Shown here: positions 36,236-48,442 of the stretch, one piece after another | How the letters are laid out: the number at the start of each line of letters is the position of its first letter | Position numbering within the stretch: position 1 is the first letter of the stretch | Origin: Timema cristinae | Taxonomy: Eukaryota; Arthropoda; Insecta; Phasmatodea; Timematidae | Direction: 5' to 3' | Assembly: GCA_039000515.1 (NCBI GenBank) | Contig: JBCFYV010009882.1 | Coordinates: forward strand, 56,159,777 to 56,223,776 | Length of the DNA stretch: 64,000 nt | Position numbers and translations under genes: made by a program | Notes under the pieces: model-generated | Seen by the model: the letters and a program-made list of their open reading frames with translations, nothing else | What the model was told of the DNA's origin: nothing | Databases searched by the model: none

Positions 36236-36849
36236 CATGGACGTGAACTCTTCTTTGGATGTATAGGCTCTATATTGTTCATCATTAATTTTATTTTATA
36301 TAAACTTCTATATTTTTTAAAAAATTCGTTAATATTGATCTTGAGACCAGGTCCAGGGGATTCCTGTGCCCAGTACCATGGTACGAATAGTCACCTCTTC
36401 GTGGCGGGCCTGCCTTAAACCATGTTCTCAATCACACGCTTAAATATTTCAATTTTTAATATTTATTTGATTTTTAAATGTTTTCTTTTTACGTGTCTAA
36501 CTAATTTTAATTTTCTGCCACATCTAATTTTTTTTCAATTATAGTTCCCTAGCCTCCCACACTTTCCCAAATTTTGGAAGCCTATTTTTAAATTTAAAAT
36601 TCTTAGACATTTATATTTTTGTGATTATTTGAGGTAACCCTTTTCTTGCTAAATTTATGCTTTCCATTTTATATAATCAGAAGTAGCTTATTATGCTCTG
36701 GACACACACACTCTTATTTCTATTATATATATAATATGTACAGCCTTTATTCAAATATATATGATTCTCTCCCTGAACAATTTAATTTAATTTAGTGTAG
36801 TGGCAAGTTCCTAGTAAATGAAGTATTTACATTATATAGATAATTTTTT
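36236..36849. other. No gene seen
   Basis: AT-rich DNA with a short more balanced segment (36340-36430) that includes CCAGTACCATGGTAC. Its relation to the gypsy relic is unknown. Confidence 0.5.
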
Positions 36850-37005
36850 TTAGCACCTCATCTTGTACTCTCTCTTTGGGTAATACTAATGTAACAATTA
36901 CGCTTCCATACTGGAAGTGGAAGACACACTATTAGTACATCCAACCGAGATTTTAACTACAATCTCCTGATTATCGACCGTCTAGTCCATTGCGATAATG
37001 TTGCC
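36850..37005 (-). mobile_element. SINE, shared-tail family, internally shortened
   Basis: Minus strand: head AATGGACTAGACGGTCGATA then a decayed B-box (GTAGTTAAAATCTCGG), and the 3' end AGAGAGAGTACAAGATGAGG then TGCTAAAA, i.e. the family tail (TAGTAAGACGCGGTGCTAA) with changes. The body between head and tail is shorter than in the full-length copy. It directly abuts a hAT end at 37012. Confidence 0.7.
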
Positions 37006-37011
37006 TTAGAG

Positions 37012-37640
37012 CAGAGGTGACCAACACACGGCCCGCAAATGGATATTCTCCGGCCCGTGTACGATAAATACAATGTTAACTTTATTTTAGTGGTTTGTAT
37101 GTTGAATTGAAAATACTACTCAGGTATCGCGCCTTAAGACTGTCCATAAATATAAAACGAACTATTACTACTGATTTTTTTATGACCAGATTGTTTAGTC
37201 CAAACTCCTTTATGTATACCCTAATTTTCTTTTCGTTTTGTTATAAAAGCAATAGTTAAATTTTATACACCGCTAGACATCTCTTTCGCATAATTGGATA
37301 ATAGTTAAGCCCAGTATCTTTGTCTACTAATAGAATTTCATTCTTTCAAATTCCAAAGCGGATTATGACAAGACTCCCCCCCTCTCACTCCACCAGTAAT
37401 ACTATTGAATACCAGTGGAGTGGTGTACCCACAGTTTGAATATGTGTATTTAGTTGTGGTTTCTATAGGCTCGAGGAAAATATCAGCGTAGTGTGTATTT
37501 TTATACAAATACCTGTTTATAAGTTATCATGTCACTTTTAAAACGTAATAAAGTAGATAGCGAATGTGGCACTTTTAATGAAAGTGGAGTGGGGATTATT
37601 TGTGTGATGTTAATACAAATCGGGAGATCTTGTGGATTTT
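37012..37640 (+). mobile_element. 5' end of a hAT transposon with start of its transposase
   Basis: The segment begins CAGAGGTGACCAACACACGG, a characteristic hAT terminal repeat (CAGNGGT..CCAAC..CGGCCCGC). About 515 bases later, at 37529, a start codon opens MSLLKRNKVDSECGTFNE, a sequence type found at the N-terminus of the BED-finger hAT transposases related to the domesticated ZBED5/GTF2IRD2 group. The frame is lost after about 20 codons and the rest of the transposase is not found downstream, so the copy is 3'-truncated. The candidate 8-base target site on the left is CCTTAGAG (37004-37011). No right end is visible to confirm it. Confidence 0.7.
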
Positions 37641-39629
37641 TATAAGTGACTTAGTGGTGGAAAACTAACAGCTTGGTTAAAATTTGCAAGGAAATATTTG
37701 TATGAATTTGGTAGTACCTACATTTGCAAGAAAATACAGTGTGTGGTGTACCAGGATGTTGTAGAGGCTATAAGAATCTTATAATAAAATACTTGGTATC
37801 TAATTTAGATTTTTTTAGGAAGGTTATTATAAACTGTATATCTTCTAGGAATAGTAATAATTCTTGGAATTCTTGGAAATTCCGAATAACCAAATAGTAT
37901 TGTGTGATGATAATAAAAATAATTGTATCTATAGCTGGTTTGAAATATGTATAGGATTTGGCAAAGTGGGTGTAAATTTTAATATTTAGGATAGTTTTGG
38001 AGTACCTGATTTCTTTAAAATCTTTAGAAAAAAGATCGCAATATTGAACAAAGTCAAATCCTTTCTAATATTGGATATTGTGACTGGAATATAGAGTGAA
38101 AAGGCCTATTAAGTGGGCAGGAAAGGTTAACTATTGTATAAATATTAACAAAATATATATGGATACCATTATAACATGAAAATTGCAGTTTTATTAACTT
38201 AGACAATGTTTTACAGAGCAAAACTTACCACCCAAATGTTTTGGGGTTTGACACATTTTACACATAAAGAAGACACATCAATGATTACTACTCAGACACG
38301 CTTCCTATTTGAATGCTACATGAAACTACCTTAATCGTCTCCTATAAAAATGCTGGAAAACACTCCGAAAAGTAACAAAAATGACTTAACGTCCATTCAA
38401 GATTATACTTTTTATGATTTATTTAAGAGAAAGTGGATAAAGGTGAACCTAAGGGTCTCACCTAAAATTTGAATATAACCTCAACAAAGACATAATATAT
38501 AGCTATATAGTTTGAGCGAAGCGCTTATAACCCTCTCTAACTTACGAGACCCTACTTGAAAATCATATAAATTAAAATATTTAGAATACTTATATAACAA
38601 AAATAATACTACACATAAAAATAAATACATACTGACTAATCAAACGCATGTTAAATACTATTTAACGAAATTATACTTATTTAAACCATCAAAAACAATA
38701 GTGAAAGGCAACATGAATTTATAATAGAATAATTTTAAACTAGAATCAATGTATTTGCGGACATCAAAATGAAAATCAAATTACTCTACATTAAATTATA
38801 AATTATATGAAACAAGATACAACCTTGCCTCCTCCAGATATTAAGGTGGGGTTGATGTGTGCCTGAGGAAATAACAGTAAGTTTTCAGTTTTTGTAACAA
38901 AATCAGTTTTTGCCAAAATAAATCTAATATTGCTTCATTAAAAATATGTAGTTTAATTTTCTTCATATGATGAGTTCAACAGTTGTTTAATATCAGTCAT
39001 AGGTATAGCGTCATTAGATGACAAACGTTTTAAATGAAAATAAAATTTGCCATTAAATTCTAAGACACCCTAGTCCGATATTCAACTGTAACATGTTAAA
39101 TACATTCTAACACTTACACTCAATGAAGCCCTAATATACTTTTAAAGCTATTACTACAAGATCAAATAAGTTATAATAATGTTTGGCAGATATAGACCCA
39201 CTGCGATATGTCAAGCGGGAGACAGCCAATCCTCATGAAAAATATCCCAGAGAACGAGGCAACTCGGCAAAACAAACATCTAACACCTGAGCCAGACGAA
39301 GAGCAAATGAGAGAGGCTTCCTTTGGGATGTTCCCAACAGCCGTTGGCGAGCACTAGTGGTCGGGTAGCGTGATGTTAGAAGTTTATCACCCCCCTTCGT
39401 ACTTGGAAATAACCCTGTCCAAATTTATCAGTCCCGCTAATATATAATGACCTGTCCTCAGTTTACATAATATCTATACTATTGTAACCACTCGTTGGAG
39501 GAACTGCTGGAACATATTCACGAGCATCTGCTAAAACTATTTACTGAATACCGCGATGGTTGAAGCGTCTGTGTCACCTTCTCGCTGCAGAAGAAGCTAC
39601 AGTGGATACTATATGTATTGAGGGATAAT
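37641..39629. other. No gene seen
   Basis: AT-rich DNA, then from about 39180 to 39420 a segment of balanced composition without long open frames that I could not classify. Confidence 0.5.
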
Positions 39630-39832
39630 GTAATTTATGTTGAGCATTGAGCTCCATTTTTATATACCCATATGACTTAGTGTTTGTATGTCAGTACTAC
39701 TGACTTGTTTCCCCATGCCCTTAGGGCATAGTTTATCATGTGCCTTGAGCTCTATTGTTCTATGTTCATATGACATAATTTTTGTATGTTAGTACTACTG
39801 ACTTATTTTCAAATGTCCGCAAGGCCTAGTTT
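39630..39832. repeat. Two-copy tandem repeat of about 98 bp
   Basis: GAGCTCCATTTTTATATACC at about 39649 and GAGCTCTATTGTTCTATG at about 39747 begin parallel stretches. Each continues with CATATGACTTAGT or CATATGACATAAT, then GTATGT(C/T)AGTACTACTGACTT and a (C/G)-rich ATGCCCTTAGGGCATAG / ATGTCCGCAAGGCCTAG segment. Copies are about 80% alike. The ATGCCCTTAGGGCAT core of copy 1 is itself an inverted repeat. Confidence 0.8.
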
Positions 39833-40797
39833 ATAATAGTGGGCTATTTTTCTATCTATATTAGGTTTAGTCGCAAATATTAGGGTCAGATTAGGCTCCT
39901 TAGACTATATGACCATGCTGTGGACATTTTAAAGAATATAATTAAATAAAAGAGGATACCAGAATATCTATTGCTTTGATTCACGACCTAATTTTGTATG
40001 TAACTGACACTTATCTCTGATGTGTCTAACTGTGTACTGGAATGCGGTGCGCAACCTGTTGAAGTGCTAATTGCCCATAGTAGTGGCCCACTGTGCTCTG
40101 TTGTGTGCGGCCCCTTGTGGCGCGTTTAGCGTTAGTCAAGAATGATCACTATCATGTCTAGTAATATGGTCCCCTTTCAAGGGTAACAGAATAAATAGAC
40201 TATTGATTGCTCAGGCAGTACTAAGTAGAAATTACGGGCCGTAGTATCTGTAGCACCTAGATTACTGGAAGTTCGCCTTTTATTAGTTATAAAATAATAG
40301 TTTCCCTTCTAGGAGCTTATAACACTTAATGTCTAACTCTTTATGGAGTTAACTCAAGCTGGCTAGCTCATGTTAATTGCCGTCCTTTTATCTCCTTAAA
40401 CTAAGAATAAATTTGTTTGTCTTAGCTGTTTATATTTGAAATTATGTGTTGTAGTTGGAAACCTCACAATCAGCAGGCTGGTGTAGAGCTATGTATAATT
40501 AATTTTTAATTAGATTTGATTAGCGCCACTAATTTATATTGCCTTAGTGCTGCTGCCTTTCTTTCTATTTGATGAATAAGTAACTGTCCTGCTTTAACGA
40601 GTTACAAGCATTCTTATTTACACTTATGGCCTATATGTGTGGGTTATAGGGTGTACCTAGGTGCTTCAGACCTCATGCTCTCTTGTAGAGCTATTTGTAC
40701 CATTGTATCTGTTTCTATTATAATGTTTTACCAATGGATGGTTTGAATAATTTCTACCTTTAGTCCTATGCACTTCCTTTGGACTAGTTTGAATATT
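39833..40797. other. Unclassified DNA of more balanced composition
   Basis: Less AT-rich than the surroundings, without open frames of note. Together with 39180-39830 it may be the non-coding part of a large mobile element (an LTR or a LINE untranslated region) into which the SINE at 40798 inserted. I could not identify it. Confidence 0.4.
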
Positions 40798-40981
40798 AAT
40801 AAACTGATTTACCCTTCCTTCACCTCTGACAAGATATCTTGTGAATGTGGGGAATGCCAGGCCTCCACCGTGGTTCGGATTCCACGTTAAACTGTAGGTC
40901 CTTCATTTCATCTCACAATCACCCTACCATTACACATTAGCGTAATTGCGTATAACCCGAACGGGTAGTAAGACGCGGTGC

Positions 40982-41015
<34 letters not shown>

Positions 41016-41022
41016 CTGATTT
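40798..41022 (+). mobile_element. SINE with a different head, same tail, and 13-bp target-site duplication
   Basis: An insert of about 200 bases flanked by perfect direct repeats AATAAACTGATTT (40798-40810 and 41010-41022). The 3' part matches the other SINEs: CATTAGCGTAATTGCGTATA, then CCGAACGGGTAGTAAGACG, then CGGTGCTAA and (TAA)9. The 5' part is unrelated to the 3.9-kb family: it contains CCAGGCCTCCACC and a B-box-like GTGGTTCGGATTCCACG near 40871. A perfect target-site duplication and a long clean trinucleotide run make this one of the youngest insertions here. No clear A-box is seen, so it could be 5'-truncated. Confidence 0.92.
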
Positions 41023-42909
41023 GTTAAACCTGTAAATCATTCTTATAATTTGTTCCTGCGAATCAATATTTATAAGTGTTGTACATCAACTGTAAATGTC
41101 ACCATGTGAAGAAATCTGGAATTTGTGTTTTTGTTGAAGCAATACTTGATTTAAATAACAAAAATAATTTGATATAAAAACTGAAAAAACCGTTAGTTAC
41201 CTTTTCTATTGTACCCTACATCCCCACGTTTAACAAATTAATGGATTAAAATAATACACTCACACATTTGAAATATCATTCTTATAAGACAACTAAATAC
41301 ATGGTAATACAACTCCTTAATAACGTAGCCTGTATGAATAACCAATTCATGGATTTCTTAATACAAGGTATAGTCATGTCGTACTGGTCCACACGTTGAT
41401 CTTTACTCGGAGATGGTTTTAATAAAATGATCTTTGTCTTTTGGTACAAAACTCGGCTATGTAGACTTGTGTGTCCAGTAAAGAATATAGTATAAGGGGT
41501 TCCTTCGGTGAAGTCTTCAACATATAATCAGAACTCATTGTTTATTGTAGTCTTTGCCTAGCAACACAAACCTTTGATCATCAGCGCGTAGCAGCGCTGG
41601 ACCTCGAGCATGCAATCCATCACGCAGGTCACATAAGCTAGGTGAGCTACATCTTTCGTCACTCAAGAGGCGCATGCATCAGCGCATCACATCCCTGTAT
41701 TTGCACCGACATTGAGAGTAAATATCCGTAGGACGATACTCTACCGGCCCACTTTTCAAGTCAACATGACAACAGCATTAGCATTCACACCGGGATATCA
41801 GCTGAGATCCAATTTGCTGCAAGCCATCAGCCGTGATGACAGATAAGATAAAGATGAGAGCGATGAAGACAGTGCATGGGCCTAATTTAATAAAATTAGT
41901 AAGGGGATGAAAGTTATATAAATGCATGTAGTAAATGGGTTTATTATTGCTGGGGGTTCGGACATCGGGCCAGATAAATATTAGAACTTGTATTACGTAC
42001 TAAGGATTCACTTTAGTACGCTACAGTGGAAGTTAGAATTTATAATATCGCATGAATAATGTTATTCTCACTTAAGGAATCAATATGTTACTAGGAGGAA
42101 TCATATTTTGAAAGATTATAAGGTAACTTGAGAGTTCTGAAACAGTCATTATCTTCCATTGAGAAGTTGGGTGATTCTTTGAGATGTTGCCATTATTTTA
42201 TAAATGTATTCGGTAAAGTAGTTTAATGGTTCGGGATTATATTAAGTGCTTTTAGAGTAATCTCATGCAGAGGTGGGCACAGAAAAATTAAGTAACCATT
42301 AAAGTACCTAGCTCTCTAAATAGTTATTTACACTGGGAATTTAAGCACTTCTTTTCAAGAAATATCCATACTAAATCAAGAAAAAATCAGTGATGTGTAG
42401 TCAGTATTTGGTATTAATACATTTATCCATTACATGTAGATGTAAAATGGGAAATGTCTAAAGAAGAATACATAGTCAAAAAGTGTATACATGCTTTAGT
42501 GAAGGGGTTTTAGGAAATGTTTAATATTCTGGAAATATAGGGGTAGTTCATTGATTACAGTTTGTAAGGAAAAGTCCACTAGGTGGTAGATTTCAATTAA
42601 ATAATATTTGAATAGGTGTGGAATTAGAAAGAGCACCTGAAACAAAGCATATCGCTACATTTACAATTTGGTTTTGATTAATAATCGTGATTAATCTTAA
42701 TGCAATCTTATTATGTCACAAGAAAAAACACATTTGGTTAATTTAAGGCCAACTGTCTGATGGGCTGAAGGATCAAGTTTTGTGAGAATAGTATTAATAA
42801 TGTTAAAATATTAGGTATTAATTAAGTTAAACTATAACAATTCTGATATAAGACAAAGAGAAATTTCTCATCAGTGGTTTATTCTATTTTGACAGCATGA
42901 ATGTTTAAA
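41023..42909. other. No gene seen; a G+C-richer block at 41.57-41.97 kb
   Basis: The block 41570-41970 is of balanced composition and ends in TATTGCTGGGGGTTCGGAC. This is faintly like the junction of an LTR with a primer-binding site (TGG plus tRNA-complementary sequence). No LTR copy or pol sequence supports it. Otherwise AT-rich with nothing recognisable. Confidence 0.4.
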
Positions 42910-43405
42910 TATAATCTATACTTATAAAATAACATGTCCTGACTGACTGACTGACTGACTGATTCATCATCGCCGAGCGCAAACTATCAAGGCTACAAGC
43001 ATGAAATTAGGACAGTATATTCATTTTGTTATGTAGGCACCCACTAAGAAAGGATTTTAGAAAATTCCACCCCAAATGGGTCAAAATAGGGGTTGATAAT
43101 ATTTATGATAATATGTATGAAAGTCCGTCATTTTGAAAGTTACATAAACAAAATTTTGTATTTCGGTTATTGACGTAAAACAAATAAATACGTGTTTCAG
43201 GAATTTTGGAAATTTTATTCAATAAGGGATGAAAAAAGGGGTGAAAGTTTGTATCGGACTTGCATTATTTTTGATCTGAGGTCAAGTTATGGTCATCAAC
43301 GTAACGTAATATTTTAAATTAATCTGTAAATACATATGTATATTTTCGTATTTGTATATAATAAACTTCCACGCGAGCAAAGCCGCGGGCAACAGCTATC
43401 TAGTA
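42910..43405. mobile_element. Non-autonomous dispersed element ending CCGCGGGCAACAGCTA
   Basis: The element starts at about 42910 with (CTGA)n, then TTCATCATCGCCGAGCGCAA and ATGAAATTAGGACAG. It ends with CACGCGAGCAAAGCCGCGGG then CAACAGCTATCTAGTATAAT. Both end patterns are very widely distributed in arthropod genomes at the ends of short non-coding repeats. There is no open frame. The (CTGACTGA)n run at 42938-42960 is part of the 5' end. The class (RTE-dependent retroposon or DNA element) is left open. Confidence 0.65.
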
Positions 43406-43627
43406 TAATATAAATAGGCCTATAATCTCAGTTTTTAGGATATTTATCCAACCACAACTCACTTCCGTACTATATGTGAACATAATAAGACTTTAAGTTT
43501 TCTTAAACATTTTAAATGTATATTTAATTTATTTCTATAGATTAATATGGTTCTTCTTATTATGAATTTTTTTCACCTGAAACAAACATGTAATATCAAA
43601 GTGTAAATGAGTGCTGAGTAATAATCT

Positions 43628-43896
43628 AACTCGCTTTAGCTGCCGAATGGTGTAACGCAAAACTAGGGTTGTACTATACCTCCAATGACAGAAAAATATA
43701 TGTTCGAATAACATGGGGTTCAACGTGCTGAAGTTTGATTTTCCACACTTTCTTTCAACATTCCCTGCATGAAAATTCGTATACACATCTAGTAAATTCA
43801 GATTTTCTTATCCCTTACTCATTAGCATAAATAGTATATAGTATGTGCGTACAACCCTAACAGGTAATAAGACGTGGTTCTAAAAAATATTAATAA
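43628..43896 (+). mobile_element. SINE, tRNA-headed shared-tail family, old copy
   Basis: The head carries TTTAGCTGCCGAATGGTGTA (A-box region, about 43634) and a decayed B-box TATGTTCGAATAACATGG (about 43699). The body has TTGATTTTCCACACTTTC near 43736 and CCTGCATGAAAATTC. The tail is GTGCGTACAACCCTAACAGG then TAATAAGACGTGGTTCTAA, followed by a degraded trinucleotide run. All parts are in family order. The minus-strand open frame over it is accidental. Confidence 0.75.
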
Positions 43897-45847
43897 TAGT
43901 GTTCAAGATAAAATGGAAGCATTAGCATATACAATAACAAATACAAAAGCTTGCTTTGATTCTATCAAGCTCTAACAAAATAGTACTTCTTGTTTGGCTT
44001 TCAATATTAATTATTATATCAAAGTTTAAAAAATATGTTTATGCTAAATGGATTCTTTTTTATAATAATTATTCACCAATTACTAGTAGTAGAAATTATC
44101 AACATAGAGTACCAAAGGCAGGTGCATATATTCATAAATGTATTCAACTAGATTTAAAACAAGATATAACCCAAAGAAAATTTATAAATTATGAAACATT
44201 TTAAAAATAGCAATAACTAAACTCTAAAATTTACTTTGTAAATGTAATCAAACTAATTTATCAAATTTGTAATACACTGGTTGTTCCCACCTCCTCCCCT
44301 CTTCTCCTTAATACCGTAAAGCTTATGATCTGGGTGAGCTGTATTTGACGGTTAATTCTCGCCGTGTGCACCGAGAGTCGTTTACCACATATTGTGATAC
44401 CCATGATTTTCTCATGGTCTATTTTTGCAATTTATGGTCATCATGAGCCCTCAACTTAGAATGAATTAATAATTACCTCTTGTGTAGCCCTACAAAATAA
44501 AATGAGTTTAACTAATTGTAGAAAAAAGAAGTAGAGAAACAAATTAGTTGAGAGATTTAAATCATATATGGATTATTTTAATATGAATTTGTAAATGTTA
44601 TATAAATTCAAAATTTACTTCCATTCCTATATTTTCATTTATACATATATTTACAAAATGCGTATTATTTATTTATGCATAAGCAACATTATTAAATTAA
44701 ACATATTTCCGGTAATGTATTAGCTACTCGTATGATGTATGTCCTCCTGAGCCATTTCATTTATTTCAATGGATTTAACACCCACCTCTATTAATACTTT
44801 GGTAACTATCCCCTTTTAATTTAAATAATGACATATTTTATCCAAACAAACCAAATTAATTGGTATTCAAACTCTTTGTGACAAAGCTTCAGAACTAGAA
44901 AAAAAAAAATGTCTCTACCCTTAAAAAAATCTTGATCACATATTGTATGACAGTGTTTAATGAACGTGCATAAGTAAGTAAGCCTGGTAATTAGTGTTAG
45001 TTTTTTAATGGTTGAAATAATAATTCTATAGATACATCATGGTGTGGCGAAACGCCTCATCTGCCAAAGGATTCGATTTTCAACTAATTTAGTGTTGAAA
45101 CAGCTTCTATGAATAAAGTATTTAATTTTATAGTCTTTCTAATATTTATTAATTACATTCAATATTTTTTTAAAAATTTAATTCTATGATCAAATCAGTC
45201 CATAGACCCCTGTATAAATAGCCTATGTAATATATATCTTATTCAGGAAGAGAAAAATACTTTCGCTATTAGTAAAAATAATTATAATATAAAATCCTCA
45301 GTTATTTATATTAGCGATAACATGGTAAACAAAGGCAAGGAAGCTGACATATTATCACTATGCTCAAAGTAAATAATATTATTTTATCTAATCATCTAAT
45401 GATGAAGTTTAATCGTATTCTTCTATACGTTACTTTCATATTTCACGTCTTAATAGCCGTCATGGATTTCCTCATACTTACGCTAATAAGTTAGGAATAT
45501 TAAATGTATAATCAAGATTCTAGAGGACGTCCATTCTATTTTGCTTGGAGAGTCACTAGAGAGACTTATATAAGTTTATAAAGTTTGTTTCAATTTCTCA
45601 CATGAGGACTTGTTTGTTCGCACACTGTGTATGGTAATTTTTTTCACAGGGAAATGTTTTTCATTTAGGTCCTCAATCAAAGTTTTTTCAGGGTGTTCTG
45701 CTCTCCATACTCAATTTCGTAAAATGATTTTTGGTACTTCCTCCTACCTCCTCATCCAGACTTTCTAAACGACGAACTTTATATGTTTGAAACTTCTAGA
45801 TTACCGAAAAATTCTTAACGTGGTCACATTATTTGTGCTCGACTTGG
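43897..45847. other. No gene seen
   Basis: AT-rich DNA. A segment near 44326-44460 is more balanced but has no recognisable content. Confidence 0.5.
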
Positions 45848-46990
45848 TACAGTACACCCCCACCCAGTATGTATTCCTCTGGTTCACCGATGGACCAAAT
45901 GCGAAGGATCTCAAGACAATCACTGCTCTTCAGCGTGAATATGATGCAAGTATGGGAGCAGATTTCAGTGGCCTAACTAGATTCCAAATTACAAAACTAT
46001 AACATCATAACCAGTGGAATGATACCTTGCCTGACTCTTTGTAACCCTTCTTGACCTCCTTGATATAATATTCTAACCCTCCCTTAAGGCTCTTTATATC
46101 ACTCATATACTCCAGATGGTAGCCCAACTGTCTAAATATTTTAATTTTACTACGTGTGTTGTACGTGTGTTGAAAGAATCATCTATATAATACACCAGTA
46201 TGAACCACCTATATGATTAAGGATATTGGCACTTACTTCTCTCTCATACATGTACTTCATGAGTTGAGGCCTCCAGATTTCCGTGACCTCTTGCATTTCT
46301 GTGAACGTGTGTTGGCAAACATTTATGAGGACTCACAATACATTGGTTATAGGTGGTTGACGGATGAATGCCATGTTCTTCTTAATGGACATGTAAACAA
46401 AATAATACTAGTTTTTTAGCCCGGGAAAATCCTGTCACGTAAGTGCAAAGACCATTTCATTCTGAGAAGGTAACAGTGTGGGTGTCATTTTACATTAATA
46501 GTGTCATTTGCCCCTATTTCATTCGATATGAAAATGGTAAAAAAACAACTATAACTGCTAGGATATATAGAGAGCAAATCATCTACAGATTTCATGCAAA
46601 TTTACAAACATTTTGTGATCTGAATAATCTGGATTTTGAGAAGCAAGATTTTCAGCATGATGGAGAAACCTCACACATAGGTAATGGAAACAGAGCACTG
46701 TTAGCGGAATTGTTTCCACATCTACTTATGTCACGAGGGACCTACTTTTATTATCCACCTTGAGGTCCAGGACCTCATTTTATGCGATGCGTTTATGTGG
46801 GGAATATTGAAATAAAACTGTTTTGCACTTATTCCAATGAATCTGAAACGGCTTCTCAAGAACAATGTATCAGTGATGTAACACCCGTACAGTGCATCCA
46901 ATTTAAAACTAACCACAAACCTAAAAATATTAATCTAAACGCTAATGTATTCATTTTACAATATAAAATCAATTATTTTTATCTAGTGTA
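45848..46990 (+). pseudogene. Dead mariner/IS630-like transposase (DUF4817 type)
   Basis: Transposase of the mariner/IS630 superfamily, which cuts and pastes its element at TA sites using a DD(D/E) triad. The parts appear in the expected order. The N-terminal helix-turn-helix has YTPTQYVFL and KTITALQREYDASMGAD (45848-46002). After a damaged 200-base linker comes HELRPPDFRDLLHFCERVL (about 46258-46314). The first catalytic block is RWLTDECHVLLNGHVNK (about 46351-46401), and the second block has KVTVWVSFYINSVICPYF (46470-46523) and FQHDGETSHIGN (about 46647-46683). The third block should contain a PDLTP..FFLWG segment, but it has decayed: the frame stops at 46761 right after the FYYPP that would precede it. 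Stops and frameshifts occur between all blocks. The 46782-46991 frame may hold the degraded C-terminus. No inverted repeats were located. Confidence 0.85.
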
Positions 46991-48364
46991 AGAAATACTT
47001 TTAGAGAGCACGAACACCGCCTTCCCCCATAATATTTCTTAATAGTTAATTACTTATTTTCTTGTTGGAACTACTTTGTTAGAACCCCAACGTCACAAGG
47101 TTAACGTGATATTTAAATGATGTATCACAGGCCGGGTAGATTAATGCATAAAACTAAGTTAGATAATCAGAATGTACAAATCTTTAAGAATATATTTTAG
47201 TATTTCATATTATGGCTTCCATAATACATGTTTTCCTTAGACCTAATTTAGGGTTTTTCTTTAAATATGTATTATTTTGTGTCGTTCATACATGTTAGGG
47301 TTATCTAACATCCAGGAGAAAGATATTGACGTCCTGAGTCAGAATATCATAGCAACAAGGCAAACAAACACAAAGGTTCCAAGATATTAAGAGTTGTCAT
47401 GTACTGGGCGGAAAGGGTTAAGACAGTTTAATATGGAAATTACATTGTTACATTATAGATTAAGATATATATATTCTCTAAATTATTATAATAATATTAT
47501 TTTAGTATTTCTAGTTGATAAAGTACGTTTAAGCATTCCGGGTGTGTTTATTCGAGTTTATGTCTGATTTGGAACCCTTCAAAGTCTTTTTTTGGATCAA
47601 AGCCATCAACTATTTTCTGTTTCTTTTTACCAAACGTTACTAGCTTTATTATTTTTCATAAATTATTTGTTCTTCCTATTATTTTGTGTATATTTGTATT
47701 CCAATTATTCATGGAACTTTACACTCGACTTTCCGATCCCTTCTTTTTCGATGATACTGCCATGAATAAACGTTAGGATACAAATACCCCAAGGAATACG
47801 TCATATATTTAGAGTGTTCTGTAAACAGGATCTATTTTACAACCAAACATTGGAAACCTTTAGTTATTGTTTACATTCAAACGTTGGATTCGTAACCGAA
47901 TAAATGGGTACAACAGAAAACCTATTATTTATATATAATATAAGATGCATATGTACAGTACATGAGTTTTTCGGGTGATTTTATTTAGTATTTTGTTTTC
48001 ATGTTTACTTACACTGATAATATATATAAATATAATAAACATTTAAATGATTTTAGTTAAATAATTGGAAGGACGGAAAAGAAATAATCTGTTTGCTTCA
48101 ATATAGCTCTTCAAATATATTCAATACAACTTTATGATATTTTTTCTAAATAAATTGCATTAATGTCCATTATTAACTAATTATTAATATATGTATACAA
48201 ATGTATATGTATATATGTATGTATGCGTATATTTATTATATATATATATATTTTTTTTTAAGTCAAATATGGGCACATTAATGATTTAAAATATTAATTC
48301 TGACGTTCCAGGCTTATAAAGGTTTTGATTTCATGTAAATACATATTTATTTTCATTCAGTGAT
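46991..48364. other. No gene seen
   Basis: AT-rich DNA with an (AT)n tract at about 48236-48252. Confidence 0.5.
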
Positions 48365-48442
48365 TTTTAGCACCTAATCCTACAACTTGCTTGGGTTATA
48401 CGTTTATGGTAAGTATTGATGATGACAGGGAGTGAGGCCGTA
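48365..48442 (-). mobile_element. SINE 3' fragment, shared-tail family
   Basis: Minus strand: CACTCCCTGTCATCATCAAT resembles the CACTCTCCCTCCATG body. It is followed by CGTATAACCCAAGCAAG and a decayed TAGGATTAGGTGCTAAAAA, the tail. The head is missing. Confidence 0.6.

Noticed and set aside
42938..42960. Independent (CTGA)n microsatellite
   Set aside because: The tetranucleotide run is at the conserved start of the dispersed element at 42910-43405 and is better treated as part of it.
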